From contig NZ_BMDI01000002.1 in assembly GCF_014635705.1 (NCBI RefSeq), positions 186,001-250,000 of the forward strand: DNA of 64,000 nt, in the 5' to 3' direction. The position numbers and the translations under genes are program-made. How positions within the stretch are numbered: position 1 is the stretch's first letter; every line of letters begins with the position of its first letter. The notes under the pieces were generated by a model, which was given only the letters and a program-made list of their open reading frames with translations, made no database searches and was not told the DNA's origin. Below are positions 16,738-25,423 of the stretch, one piece after another. Source of the stretch: Oxalicibacterium faecigallinarum. GTDB taxonomy: Bacteria; Pseudomonadota; Gammaproteobacteria; Burkholderiales; Burkholderiaceae_D.

Positions 16738-17199
16738 ATGATGACGCGTCGTAATTTGTTCAAGCTGCTCACGGTCTTTGCCTTCTTGCCGGGCGTGGCA
16801 ATAGCGCAATCCGGTAAACAGGTGATCGAGGTATATAAAAGCGAGACTTGCGGTTGTTGTACCGAGTGGGTCAAGCATCTGGAAGCAAATGGCTTCGCGG
16901 TCAAGGCGCGTAATGTGCCCAATACCGCGGCTTATCGCGAGCGGTATCAGGTGCCACCTTCGCTGGGGAGCTGCCACACGGCGACGGTAGGAGGGTACGC
17001 GCTCGAAGGGCATGTGCCTGCGGCCGATATTCAACGCTTGTTGAAAGAAAAGCCGAAGGCCGCAGGGTTGACTGTGCCGGGCATGCCAATGGGCTCACCC
17101 GGTATGGAAGTGCCGGGCCAGAAGGCTGATGCATACGACGTTCTCCTATTCCAAAAGGATGGAAGTCATACCGTGTATCGGCATGTTGCGGCAGAATGA
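16738..17199 (+). CDS. DUF411 metal-binding protein
   Basis: A 153-residue exported protein with a short signal peptide (ends AIAQ). It carries the DUF411 signature: VYKSETCGCCTEWVKHLE with a CxCC cluster, then VPPSLGSCHTATVGGYALEGHVPAADIQRLL. The C-terminal part is Met/Pro-rich (GMPMGSPGME). The family is found with copper resistance or copper delivery genes. A second ATG directly follows the first at 16741. It faces the copper chaperone PCu(A)C gene across a shared terminator, which fits a role in copper handling for the nearby oxidase, though this is inference. Confidence 0.87.
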   Translation: MMTRRNLFKLLTVFAFLPGVAIAQSGKQVIEVYKSETCGCCTEWVKHLEANGFAVKARNVPNTAAYRERYQVPPSLGSCHTATVGGYALEGHVPAADIQRLLKEKPKAAGLTVPGMPMGSPGMEVPGQKADAYDVLLFQKDGSHTVYRHVAAE

Positions 17200-17217
17200 A
17201 CGTCTGCAGAGAGTATG

Positions 17218-17245
17218 AAAAAAGGACGCCACGGCGTCCTTTTTT
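17218..17245. terminator. Rho-independent terminator, bidirectional
   Basis: AAAAAAGGACGCC and GGCGTCCTTTTTT make a 13-bp stem with a two-base gap between the convergent DUF411 and PCu(A)C genes. Both strands end in a U-run. Confidence 0.88.
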
Positions 17246-17263
17246 ATTGGCTGTCACCGTCGC

Positions 17264-17746
17264 TTAATGCTGATGGCCGCCTTGTTTCTGGTTGGCGGTC
17301 TGACTATCTTTGACCTCAAGCGTGGTTTCCACCTTGCCCGCTTTTTCAAACGTCAGCGTCACGGGGACTTTGTCACCCGCTTTCAATGGTGCTTTCAATC
17401 CCATCAGCATCAGGTGATATCCCTTGCCCGGCTCCATGGCAACTTTCTGTCCGGCGGCAATATCGATGCGTGCGACCTCGCGCATGCGCATGACATTGCC
17501 TTCCATCGACATGGTGTGGATTTCCATTGATTTGGCAGCAGCGGACTGCGCGCTGAGCAAGGCGTCATTGATCTTGCCATGATTTTCCAGCGTGAGATAG
17601 GCGCCACCGCTGGTCTGTCCGGGCACCGTTGCACGTGCGGTGGCTTGGTGGATCTGAATACCGCTGTCACCGTGCACATGCTGCGCCTGGCTCAACGGTG
17701 CGAGAAGCGAGGTCATGATGGCGAGTGTGGCAAGTTGCAATTTCAT
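17264..17746 (-). CDS. Periplasmic copper chaperone PCu(A)C
   Basis: A 160-residue exported protein (signal peptide MKLQLATLAIMTSLLAPLSQAQ). It has the copper(I)-binding set of the PCu(A)C family: EIHTMSMEGNVMRMREV and GYHLMLMGLKAPL, that is H-x-M...M and H-x-M ligands, and a His-rich tail (QKQGGHQH). These proteins pass copper to the CuA centre of cytochrome oxidase subunit II, which fits the caa3 cluster 3 kb downstream. The ATG at 17746 follows AAAGGA; the longer frame would overlap trmL. It is convergent with DUF411. Confidence 0.9.
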   Translation of the reverse strand: MKLQLATLAIMTSLLAPLSQAQHVHGDSGIQIHQATARATVPGQTSGGAYLTLENHGKINDALLSAQSAAAKSMEIHTMSMEGNVMRMREVARIDIAAGQKVAMEPGKGYHLMLMGLKAPLKAGDKVPVTLTFEKAGKVETTLEVKDSQTANQKQGGHQH

Positions 17747-17822
17747 GTAAGTCCTTTCAAGGGGAACACTAATGGTTGGCAGCAGGTATTGTAGTGCGGC
17801 GCTGTGAAGCCAGCCGGATTGT

Positions 17823-18305
17823 TTATTGGCCGCCCAGGTAGCCGTTCTGGCGCCAGGCTTCATAGACAACGACAGCGACGGTATTCGACAGGTTCAGACT
17901 GCGATTGTCAGGGCGCATCGGCAGGCGAATGCGTTGCGAGGCGGGAAAGGATTCACGCCGTTCGGGCGACAGGCCACGCGTTTCGGAACCGAACACAAAC
18001 ACATCGCCGGGCTGGAACGCCATGCTTGCAAACGGTGTGGATCCGTGCGTGGTCAGCGCAAACATGCGAGCGGGATTCAGCGGTTGTGTCTCGGTGGAGG
18101 AGGCAAGAAAAGCATGCCAGTCCGCGTGTACTTTCATCGTGGCGTAGTCGTGGTAATCCAGACCGGCCCGACGCATTTTGGCGTCGTCCAATGGAAAGCC
18201 AAGGGGTTCGATCAGGTGAAGCTGCGCGCCTGTATTGGCGCACAGACGAATGATGTTGCCGGTATTGGGTGGGATTTCCGGCTCGACCAGAACAACGTGA
18301 AACAA
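17823..18305 (-). CDS. trmL: tRNA (cytidine(34)-2'-O)-methyltransferase
   Basis: A 160-residue SPOUT methyltransferase of the TrmL/YibK type, which methylates the 2'-OH of the wobble base in tRNA(Leu) with S-adenosylmethionine. The knotted fold is shown by VLVEPEIPPNTGNIIRLCANTG at the start and by FGSETRGLSP and LPMRPDNRSLNLSNTVAVVVYEA near the end. The length is typical. It precedes the PCu(A)C gene with a 76-base gap and follows comF. Confidence 0.93.
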   Translation of the reverse strand: MFHVVLVEPEIPPNTGNIIRLCANTGAQLHLIEPLGFPLDDAKMRRAGLDYHDYATMKVHADWHAFLASSTETQPLNPARMFALTTHGSTPFASMAFQPGDVFVFGSETRGLSPERRESFPASQRIRLPMRPDNRSLNLSNTVAVVVYEAWRQNGYLGGQ

Positions 18306-18383
18306 GCGATTCTCCTTGCTGCCGCCGGCTTAAGTGACCAGCGTATTTTCAGAAGCGCACATCATAAGGTATCTGCGCGTCAA

Positions 18384-19124
18384 TCATTGCGCCGGTGTGC
18401 GGGCCACGATCAGATTCGTGACACGTGTCGCCCCGTAGCGCTTGAGCACGCCGGCGATTTCATTGAGCGTATTGCCACTGGTACATACGTCATCAACCAA
18501 TCCAATATGACGATTGCGGAAGACCTGCTCTCCTTTGATCGTCGGTACAAAGGCATGGCGTATGTTCCGATGGCGCTCCTTGAGCGGTAATTGTGCCTGC
18601 ATGGCGGTGTCACGGGTGCGCTCCAGTAGCCGTATGCCGAGGGCAATGCCTGTTGCGCGTGAAAGCGGCCGTGCGATTTCCAGCGCCTGATTGAATCCAC
18701 GTTCCCTCAACCGCTGCTGTCCGAGCGGCACGGGGATCAGAATGTCGGGCAGTGAGGCGTCTTGTCGCTGCAGCATGGCGTCGTGCAGCAGGCGTGCGAG
18801 CAAGGGTGCAATCGCCAGCCGGTGTCCGAACTTAAGCGCCAGAATCAACTGATCCACTGGTGCGACATAGTCCGTTGCCACGATGGTGGCATCGAAGTCA
18901 GGGTTTGTTTGCAAACAATGGGCACAAGGCAGCGCTGCATCGAAGGCGTGAAGGCTGATTCCGCATTGCTGACAACGTACGGGACGATGTGTGAAAAAGC
19001 GCTGTTCGCAGTGTGCGCAAAGCAAAGCATCATCCTCGATGCCGCATAACGCGCAGGATGAAGGAATCAGCGTTGGCAATGTGTGCAGCAGCAGACCGGC
19101 TTTTGAGAGAAATCGATAGGACAT
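18384..19124 (-). CDS. comF: ComF family phosphoribosyltransferase-like protein
   Basis: A 246-residue protein with an N-terminal zinc-ribbon of paired cysteines (CALCG, CAHCE, CQQCG, CAHC) and a C-terminal type I phosphoribosyltransferase fold whose PRPP loop reads GLVDDVCTSGNTLNE. In other bacteria ComF supports DNA uptake during natural transformation, possibly in processing the incoming strand. It is divergent from the methyltransferase gene at 19194. No other competence genes are in the window. Confidence 0.92.
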   Translation of the reverse strand: MSYRFLSKAGLLLHTLPTLIPSSCALCGIEDDALLCAHCEQRFFTHRPVRCQQCGISLHAFDAALPCAHCLQTNPDFDATIVATDYVAPVDQLILALKFGHRLAIAPLLARLLHDAMLQRQDASLPDILIPVPLGQQRLRERGFNQALEIARPLSRATGIALGIRLLERTRDTAMQAQLPLKERHRNIRHAFVPTIKGEQVFRNRHIGLVDDVCTSGNTLNEIAGVLKRYGATRVTNLIVARTPAQ

Positions 19125-19193
19125 CGCACAACCTCATCCTCATCCGTGTAGACTGCGCACATTATCTATCGTCTTGCTCCGTATTTGTTGCCT

Positions 19194-20132
19194 GTGTCTG
19201 CCGAATTTCCAAAATCCGACTCCCGACTGAGTGCGCCTATTGATCTGGGCCGTGTACGCCATCTGTTCAGCGACCCCGTCAAGGTGGCTGAATCCGTCTT
19301 TCTGCGTCGTGAGGTTGCGAGTCGCATGCATGAGCGTCTGGCGGTGATCAAGCTTGAACCAGGCGTGGTGCTGGATGCGGGCTGTGGTGAAGGCGCCGAT
19401 CTAAGCACCTTGCAGAAACGGTTTGGCCAGGCGACGATCCTGGGTATTGATGCGTCGCATGCCATGTTGCGTGAGGCACAAGCGGTTCAGAACGACGGCC
19501 TGTCCGCGATGAATCGTTTGCTGCAGCAATGGTTGCCGGCAAAAATGGGGCGCGATTCGATTGCAAAGCTGGCATGCGGTAATTTTGCCCAATTGCCGCT
19601 GGCAGATAATGCTGTTGATGCGGTCTGGTCGAATCTGTCCTTGCACTGGCATCCACAGCCTGATGCTGTCTTCTCGGAGTGGCGTCGGGTGTTGCGTCAG
19701 GATGGGCTGCTGATGTTTTCCTGCTTCGGTCCGGACACTTTTAAAGAGTTGCGTGCCGCTTTTGCCGAAACAGCCGGTATGCACGTGTTGCCTTTCGTCG
19801 ATATGCATGACTTTGGCGACATGCTGGTAAATGCCGGTTTTTCCACGCCCGTCATGGATATGGAGTTGCTGACCATTACATATGGTACGGTGGACAAGCT
19901 GATTGCCGATGTCCGTGCGCTGGGTGGCAATCCGCTGGATACGCGTTTGCGCGGCTTGCTGGGGCGTCATGCCTGGCAAGCTGTCAGCGAACGGCTGGAA
20001 GCGCGTCGTCGCACCAGCGACGGCAAAATCCCGCTGACAATCGAGGTGGTCTACGGTCACGCTTTCCGGCCGGCACCGCGCGTCACATCAAGCGGGGAAT
20101 CAATTATTCGTTTTGATTTGCCCCGAAAATAA
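19194..20132 (+). CDS. BioC-like SAM-dependent methyltransferase
   Basis: A 312-residue class I methyltransferase with motif I LDAGCGEGADLSTL, motif II-like LGIDASHAML, and a later DAVWSNLSLHWHPQPDAVFSE segment that resembles BioC, the malonyl-ACP O-methyltransferase starting pimelate synthesis. No bio genes are close by, so the substrate is unproven. Start choice is weak: TTG at 19185 and 19188 and GTG at 19194 are in frame and none has a clear ribosome site; I took GTG, which begins VSAEFPKSD. It is divergent from comF. Confidence 0.8.
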   Translation: MSAEFPKSDSRLSAPIDLGRVRHLFSDPVKVAESVFLRREVASRMHERLAVIKLEPGVVLDAGCGEGADLSTLQKRFGQATILGIDASHAMLREAQAVQNDGLSAMNRLLQQWLPAKMGRDSIAKLACGNFAQLPLADNAVDAVWSNLSLHWHPQPDAVFSEWRRVLRQDGLLMFSCFGPDTFKELRAAFAETAGMHVLPFVDMHDFGDMLVNAGFSTPVMDMELLTITYGTVDKLIADVRALGGNPLDTRLRGLLGRHAWQAVSERLEARRRTSDGKIPLTIEVVYGHAFRPAPRVTSSGESIIRFDLPRK

Positions 20133-20262
20133 CATTATTCTTCGGATTGGGCGCCGCATATAGTGCTCGCCTGTTTGTGAAAAGTCGTTCAGAATCAGCC
20201 AAGCTGCTGTCGTTATCTTTTTCGTCATTGCGTTGAAGTCCTTTTTCCGGAGGTTTTGCGCC

Positions 20263-20349
20263 ATGTATTTATGCTTGATAACACGTAAGTTTCCGACTTA
20301 TACTGCGACGGTTTTGCGTGTAGAGGGATTGGTCGAGGCGCCATATTAG
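20263..20349 (+). CDS. Possible leader peptide before DUF2244 and the oxidase cluster
   Basis: A 28-codon reading frame starts at ATG 20263, nine bases after a strong CCGGAGG ribosome site, and ends with TAG only 8 bases before the GTG start of the DUF2244 gene, which has no good ribosome site of its own. The peptide reads MYLCLITRKFPTYTATVLRV then EGLVEAPY. I do not recognise it. It may be a real small protein or a translated leader that couples translation to the next gene. The start and stop positions are seen directly; expression is inferred. Confidence 0.4.
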   Translation: MYLCLITRKFPTYTATVLRVEGLVEAPY

Positions 20350-20357
20350 GGCGTGCA

Positions 20358-20813
20358 GTGGTGGCCAGCCGCGAATGGTTATTTAAACGTAATTGCTCGA
20401 TATCTCCGCAGCAGCTAGTACAGGTTTATGGGTTATTGTGCGCGGTATCTCTGGCAATTTCCGTCTTTTTTATCATCCGCGGTACCTGGATCATCCTGGG
20501 ATTTTCAATCCTGGAGCAGGCAGCAGTCGCATACGCTTTCATTTATTACGCACGTCACGCGAGCGATCGCGAACAATTGGTTTTGCACGATGGCTTTCTT
20601 ATTGTCGAGGTTGTGCAGGCAGAGAAGGTCAGGCAAGTCAGACTGATGCGCCGGCAGATGGCAATTCGGTTCATGGTACATACACGATTGATCGGTCTGG
20701 AGTCGGCCGGCATTTGTGTTGAAGTGGGGCGATTTCTGACGGAAAAGAAACGTCGTGCCTTCATGCACGAACTGCGTCAGGAACTGAGGATGACAAGTAC
20801 GCCCGGTAATTAG
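20358..20813 (+). CDS. DUF2244 membrane protein
   Basis: A 151-residue protein with two adjacent transmembrane helices (about 24-65) and a DUF2244 domain, including REWLFKRNCSISPQQLVQVYGLLC near the N-terminus. It sits directly before coxB, as in many Burkholderiales, hinting at a role linked to the oxidase, though its function is not known to me. GTG at 20358 or 20361 fits the family start; no ribosome site precedes it, so translation may depend on the small frame at 20263-20349. Confidence 0.8.
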   Translation: MVASREWLFKRNCSISPQQLVQVYGLLCAVSLAISVFFIIRGTWIILGFSILEQAAVAYAFIYYARHASDREQLVLHDGFLIVEVVQAEKVRQVRLMRRQMAIRFMVHTRLIGLESAGICVEVGRFLTEKKRRAFMHELRQELRMTSTPGN

Positions 20814-20847
20814 AATGAATTCTTAATGTGGGCTTTTGGGGAAATCC

Positions 20848-22002
20848 ATGAAAGATGCGAAGCGCCTTCAATCCTTGATGCTCGGTGCGTCTCTCCTGAT
20901 GGCAGGCATGCCGCTTGCGGTGCTTGCCGACAATACGGGCGGTCCGACCGTCCGTCAGCTTAATCTGCATCCTCCCGTTACCAAGATCGCAGAAGAAATC
21001 TATTCCCTCCACAATCTGATGCTGATCATCTGTCTGGTGATCTTCATTGCCGTGTTTGCCGTGATGTTCTATTCGATCATCAAACACCGCAAATCGCTCG
21101 GTCATCAGGCTGCCAAGTTTCATGAAAGTACATCGGTTGAAATTGCATGGACGGTGGTGCCGTTCCTGATTGTGATCGGCATGGCACTCCCGGCGACCAA
21201 GACGGTGGTGGCAATGAAGGACACCTCGAATGCCGATATCACGATCAAGGCAACCGGCATGCAGTGGAAGTGGGGTTACAACTATCTGGCCGGTGAGGGG
21301 GAAGGCATCAATTTCCTTTCCAACTTGTCGACACCACGTGAGCAAATCAATAATGCCGAAGCCAAGGGCGAACATTATCTGATGGAAGTCGACAATCCTG
21401 TCGTCGTTCCCGTCAATAAAAAAATCCGTATCGTGCTGACGGCTAACGATGTGATCCACTCATGGATGATTCCTTCCTTCGGCGTCAAACAGGATGCGAT
21501 TCCGGGTTTTGTGCGTGATACCTGGTTCAAGGCGGAAAAGATCGGAACGTACCGTGGTCAATGCGTTGAACTGTGCGGTAAAGACCATGCCTTCATGCCG
21601 ATTGTCGTGAACGTCGTGAGCGATGAGGATTACAAGACATGGGTCGATGGCAAGAAGAAGGAAATGGCCGCCAATGTCGATGATCCGAATAAGGTATGGA
21701 CAATTGATGAGCTTGTGCAACGCGGTGAGAAAGTCTATTCCTCCAATTGCATTGCCTGCCATCAGGCCAATGGCAAGGGCGTTCCCGGCAGCTTTGCCGC
21801 CCTGGATGGTTCGCCGATCGTGTTAGGACCCAAGAAAGCCAATATCGATATCGTTCTGCACGGCAAAGGCGCAATGCCTGCCTGGCAGTCCGTTCTGTCC
21901 GAAACTGAAATCGCCGCTGTGATTACCTACACGCGTAATCACTGGTCGAACAAGGCTGCAGAAAATATCGTGCAACCGGCCGACGTTCTGGCTGCGAAAT
22001 AA
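20848..22002 (+). CDS. coxB: Cytochrome c oxidase subunit II with fused cytochrome c domain
   Basis: A 384-residue subunit II of a caa3-type oxidase. After a signal peptide (ends LAVLA) come two membrane helices, then a cupredoxin domain with the CuA ligands in CVELCGKDHAFMP. The C-terminal 90 residues form a cytochrome c domain with the heme site CIACH and the distal Met in GAMPAW. It receives electrons from cytochrome c and passes them via CuA to subunit I. The ATG at 20848 follows GGGGA; the frame also opens with TTG at 20836. It is the first structural gene of the cluster. Confidence 0.96.
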   Translation: MKDAKRLQSLMLGASLLMAGMPLAVLADNTGGPTVRQLNLHPPVTKIAEEIYSLHNLMLIICLVIFIAVFAVMFYSIIKHRKSLGHQAAKFHESTSVEIAWTVVPFLIVIGMALPATKTVVAMKDTSNADITIKATGMQWKWGYNYLAGEGEGINFLSNLSTPREQINNAEAKGEHYLMEVDNPVVVPVNKKIRIVLTANDVIHSWMIPSFGVKQDAIPGFVRDTWFKAEKIGTYRGQCVELCGKDHAFMPIVVNVVSDEDYKTWVDGKKKEMAANVDDPNKVWTIDELVQRGEKVYSSNCIACHQANGKGVPGSFAALDGSPIVLGPKKANIDIVLHGKGAMPAWQSVLSETEIAAVITYTRNHWSNKAAENIVQPADVLAAK

Positions 22003-22026
22003 AACGAATCAGATCAGGAGATTGAG

Positions 22027-23652
22027 ATGAGTACAAGCGCAGTCGATCAAGGCCACGACCATTCTCACGGGCACGATCACGCACATGAGCATGGACACGA
22101 CCATGCGCATGATCATCCGCACGGTTGGCGCCGCTGGGTCTACGCGACTAACCACAAGGACATCGGTACGCTTTATCTGTGGTTCTCGTTCATCATGTTG
22201 CTGTCCGGTGGTTTTCTGGCGATGCTGATCCGGGCCGAGCTCTTCCAGCCTGGTTTGCAGTTGATGCAGCCCGAATTCTTTAATCAGCTGACCACCATGC
22301 ATGGCCTGATCATGGTGTTCGGCGCGATCATGCCGGCTTTCGTTGGTTTCGCGAACTGGATGGTGCCCTTGCAGATCGGTGCGTCCGATATGGCATTTGC
22401 ACGCATGAACAACTTCTCGTTCTGGTTGTTGCCGCCTGCTGCGATTCTTCTCGTTGGTTCGTTTGCTGTGCCTGGCGGTGCAACCGCTGCTGGCTGGACC
22501 TTGTATGCGCCGCTGTCCACACAGATGGGGCCGGGTATGGACATGGCGATCTTTGCCATGCATATCATGGGGGCGTCGTCGATCATGGGTTCGATCAACA
22601 TCATCGTCACGATTCTCAACATGCGTGCACCTGGCATGACCTTGATGAAGATGCCGATGTTCTGCTGGACCTGGTTGATTACAGCGTATCTGCTGATTGC
22701 AGTGATGCCGGTGCTGGCAGGCGCGATCACGATGACGTTGACGGATCGACACTTCGGCACATCGTTCTTCAACGCGGCTGGTGGCGGTGACCCTGTGATG
22801 TATCAGCACATCTTCTGGTTCTTCGGACATCCCGAGGTCTACATCATGATCCTGCCGGCGTTCGGCATCATCTCGCACATCGTGCCGGCTTTCGCACGCA
22901 AGCAATTGTTTGGGTATGCCTCGATGGTCTATGCAACGGCATCGATCGCGATTCTGTCTTTCATGGTGTGGGCGCACCACATGTTCACCACCGGCATGCC
23001 GGTCACGGCGCAGCTGTTCTTCATGTACGCGACGATGCTGATTGCGGTGCCGACCGGCGTGAAGATTTTCAACTGGGTTGCCACGATGTGGCGCGGCTCG
23101 ATGACGTTTGAGACGCCGATGCTGTTTGCGATCGGTTTCATCTTCGTGTTCACGATGGGCGGCTTTACCGGCTTGATTCTGGCGGTGACACCAATCGATA
23201 TTCAACTACAGGATACCTACTACGTTGTCGCACACTTCCATTACGTGTTGGTGGCGGGTTCCTTGTTCGCTCTGTTTGCAGGTTTCTATTACTGGGGGCC
23301 GAAGTGGACGGGATTCATGTATGACGAAACACGCGGCAAGATTCATTTCTGGGGCTCGTTGATCCTGTTCAATATCACCTTCTTTCCGATGCACTTTCTC
23401 GGACTGGCTGGTATGCCGCGCCGTTATGCCGACTATCCGGCGCAGTTCACGGACTTCAACATGATTGCATCGATTGGTGGCCTGGGCTTCGGCCTGATGC
23501 AGGTGTATTTTCTGTTTGCCGTGGTGCTGCCGTCGATTCGTGGTGGTATCAAGGCCGCGGACAAACCATGGGAAGGGGCTGAAGGGCTGGAATGGACTGT
23601 GCCAAGCCCTGCGCCATTCCATACATTTGAAACACCGCCAACCGTCAAATAA
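22027..23652 (+). CDS. coxA: Cytochrome c oxidase subunit I
   Basis: The 541-residue catalytic subunit binds heme a, heme a3 and CuB and reduces oxygen while pumping protons. The twelve helices hold the [15 protein letters not shown] segment, [10 protein letters not shown] with the CuB histidines, and [10 protein letters not shown] with the heme ligands. A striking N-terminal tail has histidine at every second position from residue 10 to 32. AGGAG lies seven bases before the ATG. The downstream copper-delivery genes (ctaG, SCO1) supply CuB and CuA. Confidence 0.97.
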   Translation: MSTSAVDQGHDHSHGHDHAHEHGHDHAHDHPHGWRRWVYATNHKDIGTLYLWFSFIMLLSGGFLAMLIRAELFQPGLQLMQPEFFNQLTTMHGLIMVFGAIMPAFVGFANWMVPLQIGASDMAFARMNNFSFWLLPPAAILLVGSFAVPGGATAAGWTLYAPLSTQMGPGMDMAIFAMHIMGASSIMGSINIIVTILNMRAPGMTLMKMPMFCWTWLITAYLLIAVMPVLAGAITMTLTDRHFGTSFFNAAGGGDPVMYQHIFWFFGHPEVYIMILPAFGIISHIVPAFARKQLFGYASMVYATASIAILSFMVWAHHMFTTGMPVTAQLFFMYATMLIAVPTGVKIFNWVATMWRGSMTFETPMLFAIGFIFVFTMGGFTGLILAVTPIDIQLQDTYYVVAHFHYVLVAGSLFALFAGFYYWGPKWTGFMYDETRGKIHFWGSLILFNITFFPMHFLGLAGMPRRYADYPAQFTDFNMIASIGGLGFGLMQVYFLFAVVLPSIRGGIKAADKPWEGAEGLEWTVPSPAPFHTFETPPTVK

Positions 23653-23661
23653 GCGATTGCG

Positions 23662-23772
23662 ATGGTGACGAGCGACCAGAAGAAACGCAACGTGCGCACG
23701 GCGCTGATACTGGCGTCGATTGCTGCAATGTTCATGTTTGGTGTGTTTGCCAAACGCATGTGGTTTATGTGA
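23662..23772 (+). CDS. Small cytochrome oxidase assembly-type protein, 36 residues
   Basis: ATG at 23662 opens a 36-residue frame ending TGA at 23772, just 6 bases before ctaG. The peptide has a basic N-terminus (SDQKKRNVRT) and one membrane helix (ALILASIAAMFMFGVFAKRMW). A short gene of this kind between coxA and ctaG is common in Burkholderiales and is named as a cytochrome oxidase small assembly protein. It likely sits in the inner membrane near the oxidase. Position, spacing and hydrophobicity support it. Confidence 0.75.
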   Translation: MVTSDQKKRNVRTALILASIAAMFMFGVFAKRMWFM

Positions 23773-23778
23773 GGGCGT

Positions 23779-24396
23779 ATGGAAGAGCCGCAGCATTCGT
23801 CGATCCGCCTGTTGAATAAGCAGATGTTGGGCAAGCTGTGCATCATTGCCGTGATGATGTTTGGCTTCGGTTATCTATTGGTCCCGCTCTACAAGCAGAT
23901 TTGTGAAATCACCGGTATCAACATCCTTGCCTTTCAGGAGGGCGAGGGCATGAAGGTCAAGCCAATTGATAATTCGCAGATCGATCGCAGTCGTACCATT
24001 ACGGTGGAGTTTGATGCAAACGCACAAGGACCGTTTCGCTTTCGTCCGACGGTCAACAGCATGACGGTGCATCCGGGTGAAATGGCCCAGGTCTTGTATG
24101 AAGTGGTGAATACGCAGCAGCGCAGTGTCGAGGCGCAGGCCATTCCAAGCTATGCGCCGCAACAGGCTGCCGCGCATTTCAAGAAGGTCGAATGCTTCTG
24201 CTTCCAGCAACAGACGATGACGGCAGGGCAGGCGAGACAGATGCCGGTAGTGTTTTATCTCGATCCGGCGTTGCCGAAGGATGTAAAGACGATCACCTTG
24301 TCCTATACATTTTTCGATATAGGCGGCTTTGACAAGAATGCGGAAAACAGGAAAGCAGAAAAAGTCGAAGCGGGCAAACCGGCAACGGCAGGATGA
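23779..24396 (+). CDS. ctaG: Cytochrome c oxidase assembly protein CtaG/Cox11
   Basis: A 205-residue protein that inserts copper into the CuB site of subunit I. It has one N-terminal membrane anchor (about residues 19-40) and a periplasmic immunoglobulin-like domain with the copper-binding ECFCFQQQ motif and FRPTVNSMTVHPGE. The C-terminal tail is Lys/Glu-rich. It follows the small membrane protein gene by 6 bases and lies between coxA and coxC. Confidence 0.96.
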   Translation: MEEPQHSSIRLLNKQMLGKLCIIAVMMFGFGYLLVPLYKQICEITGINILAFQEGEGMKVKPIDNSQIDRSRTITVEFDANAQGPFRFRPTVNSMTVHPGEMAQVLYEVVNTQQRSVEAQAIPSYAPQQAAAHFKKVECFCFQQQTMTAGQARQMPVVFYLDPALPKDVKTITLSYTFFDIGGFDKNAENRKAEKVEAGKPATAG

Positions 24397-24472
24397 TGAA
24401 TCTTATTGAGGTATCAAGCCGGCTGATGCCGGATCATTGCATGTGCGTCGAAGTCCGTATCAGGAGACGGAA

Positions 24473-25333
24473 ATGAGTACACAACACAAAGAAGCCCCTT
24501 ATTACTTTGTTCCGGGACCATCGCGCTGGCCTGCTGCCGCTGGCATTTCCCTGCTGGTGATGATGGCGGGCGCATCAGCCTGGGTCAATGATATTGCCTG
24601 GGGCGCTTATGCCAACATGGCTGGGCTGATCGGCTTTTTGTTCGTGCTGTTTCGCTGGTTTGGTGATGCGATCGGCGAATCGGAAGGTGGCATGTACAGC
24701 AAGCGGATCGACGTCTCTTTCCGCTGGAGCATGAGCTGGTTCATCTTTTCCGAAGTCATGTTCTTTGCGGCATTCTTCGGTGCCTTGTTTTATGCGCGTA
24801 GCATCACGATGCCTTGGCTGGCGGATCTCGATCACAAACTGTTATGGCCGGATTTCAGCGCGCAATGGGGTGGGGTGGGTCCTGCCAACACTGTTGATTC
24901 GTTTGCCACGATGGGGCCATTCTGGATTCCTACGATCAATACCGCCTTGTTGCTTACTTCTGGCGTGACGCTGACGATTGCGCATCATGCCATTCGTGCG
25001 GGCAAGCGTAACCAGACCGCGATCTGGCTGGCGGCGACGATTCTGCTCGGCGCTGTCTTTATGGGCTTTCAAGTGTATGAGTACATGCATGCCTATGCCG
25101 ACCTCAATCTCAAGCTGACCTCTGGCATTTACGGATCCACCTTCTTTCTGTTGACAGGGTTTCATGGATTCCATGTCACGCTGGGTGCGATCATGCTTGC
25201 GGTGGTCTTGTATCGCGTGATGAAAGGACATTTCACTGCGGAAAATCATTTTGCGTTCGAAGGTGCCGCCTGGTATTGGCACTTTGTGGACGTGGTATGG
25301 CTCGGCTTGTATGTGGTTGTTTACTGGCTTTGA
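24473..25333 (+). CDS. coxC: Cytochrome c oxidase subunit III
   Basis: A 286-residue membrane protein with seven helices. Family segments include SEVMFFAAFFGALFYAR, GFQVYEYMHAY and the C-terminal HFVDVVWLGLYVVVYW. Subunit III stabilises the proton pump of the core oxidase. The ATG at 24473 follows CAGGAGACGG; an in-frame ATG at 24437 adds 12 non-conserved residues. A terminator follows, closing the structural part of the cluster. Confidence 0.96.
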   Translation: MSTQHKEAPYYFVPGPSRWPAAAGISLLVMMAGASAWVNDIAWGAYANMAGLIGFLFVLFRWFGDAIGESEGGMYSKRIDVSFRWSMSWFIFSEVMFFAAFFGALFYARSITMPWLADLDHKLLWPDFSAQWGGVGPANTVDSFATMGPFWIPTINTALLLTSGVTLTIAHHAIRAGKRNQTAIWLAATILLGAVFMGFQVYEYMHAYADLNLKLTSGIYGSTFFLLTGFHGFHVTLGAIMLAVVLYRVMKGHFTAENHFAFEGAAWYWHFVDVVWLGLYVVVYWL

Positions 25334-25361
25334 TCCGATGCGATCTTGATGTGAAAAATGC

Positions 25362-25389
25362 AAAAGCCGCACCCGTGTGCGGCTTTTTT
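25362..25389 (+). terminator. Rho-independent terminator after coxC
   Basis: GCCGCAC and GTGCGGC pair around CCGT, flanked by AAAA and TTTTTT. It also suits the convergent DUF2909 gene that ends at 25424. Confidence 0.87.
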
Positions 25390-25423
25390 GTTAAGGGGTA
25401 GGACAACTTGTCCGACGCGGAAA

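Noticed and set aside
22009-23205. 398-codon open frame on the minus strand across coxA
   Set aside because: It is rich in His, Arg and Gln, is fully antisense to a conserved gene, and has no recognisable domain. It is a codon-bias shadow.
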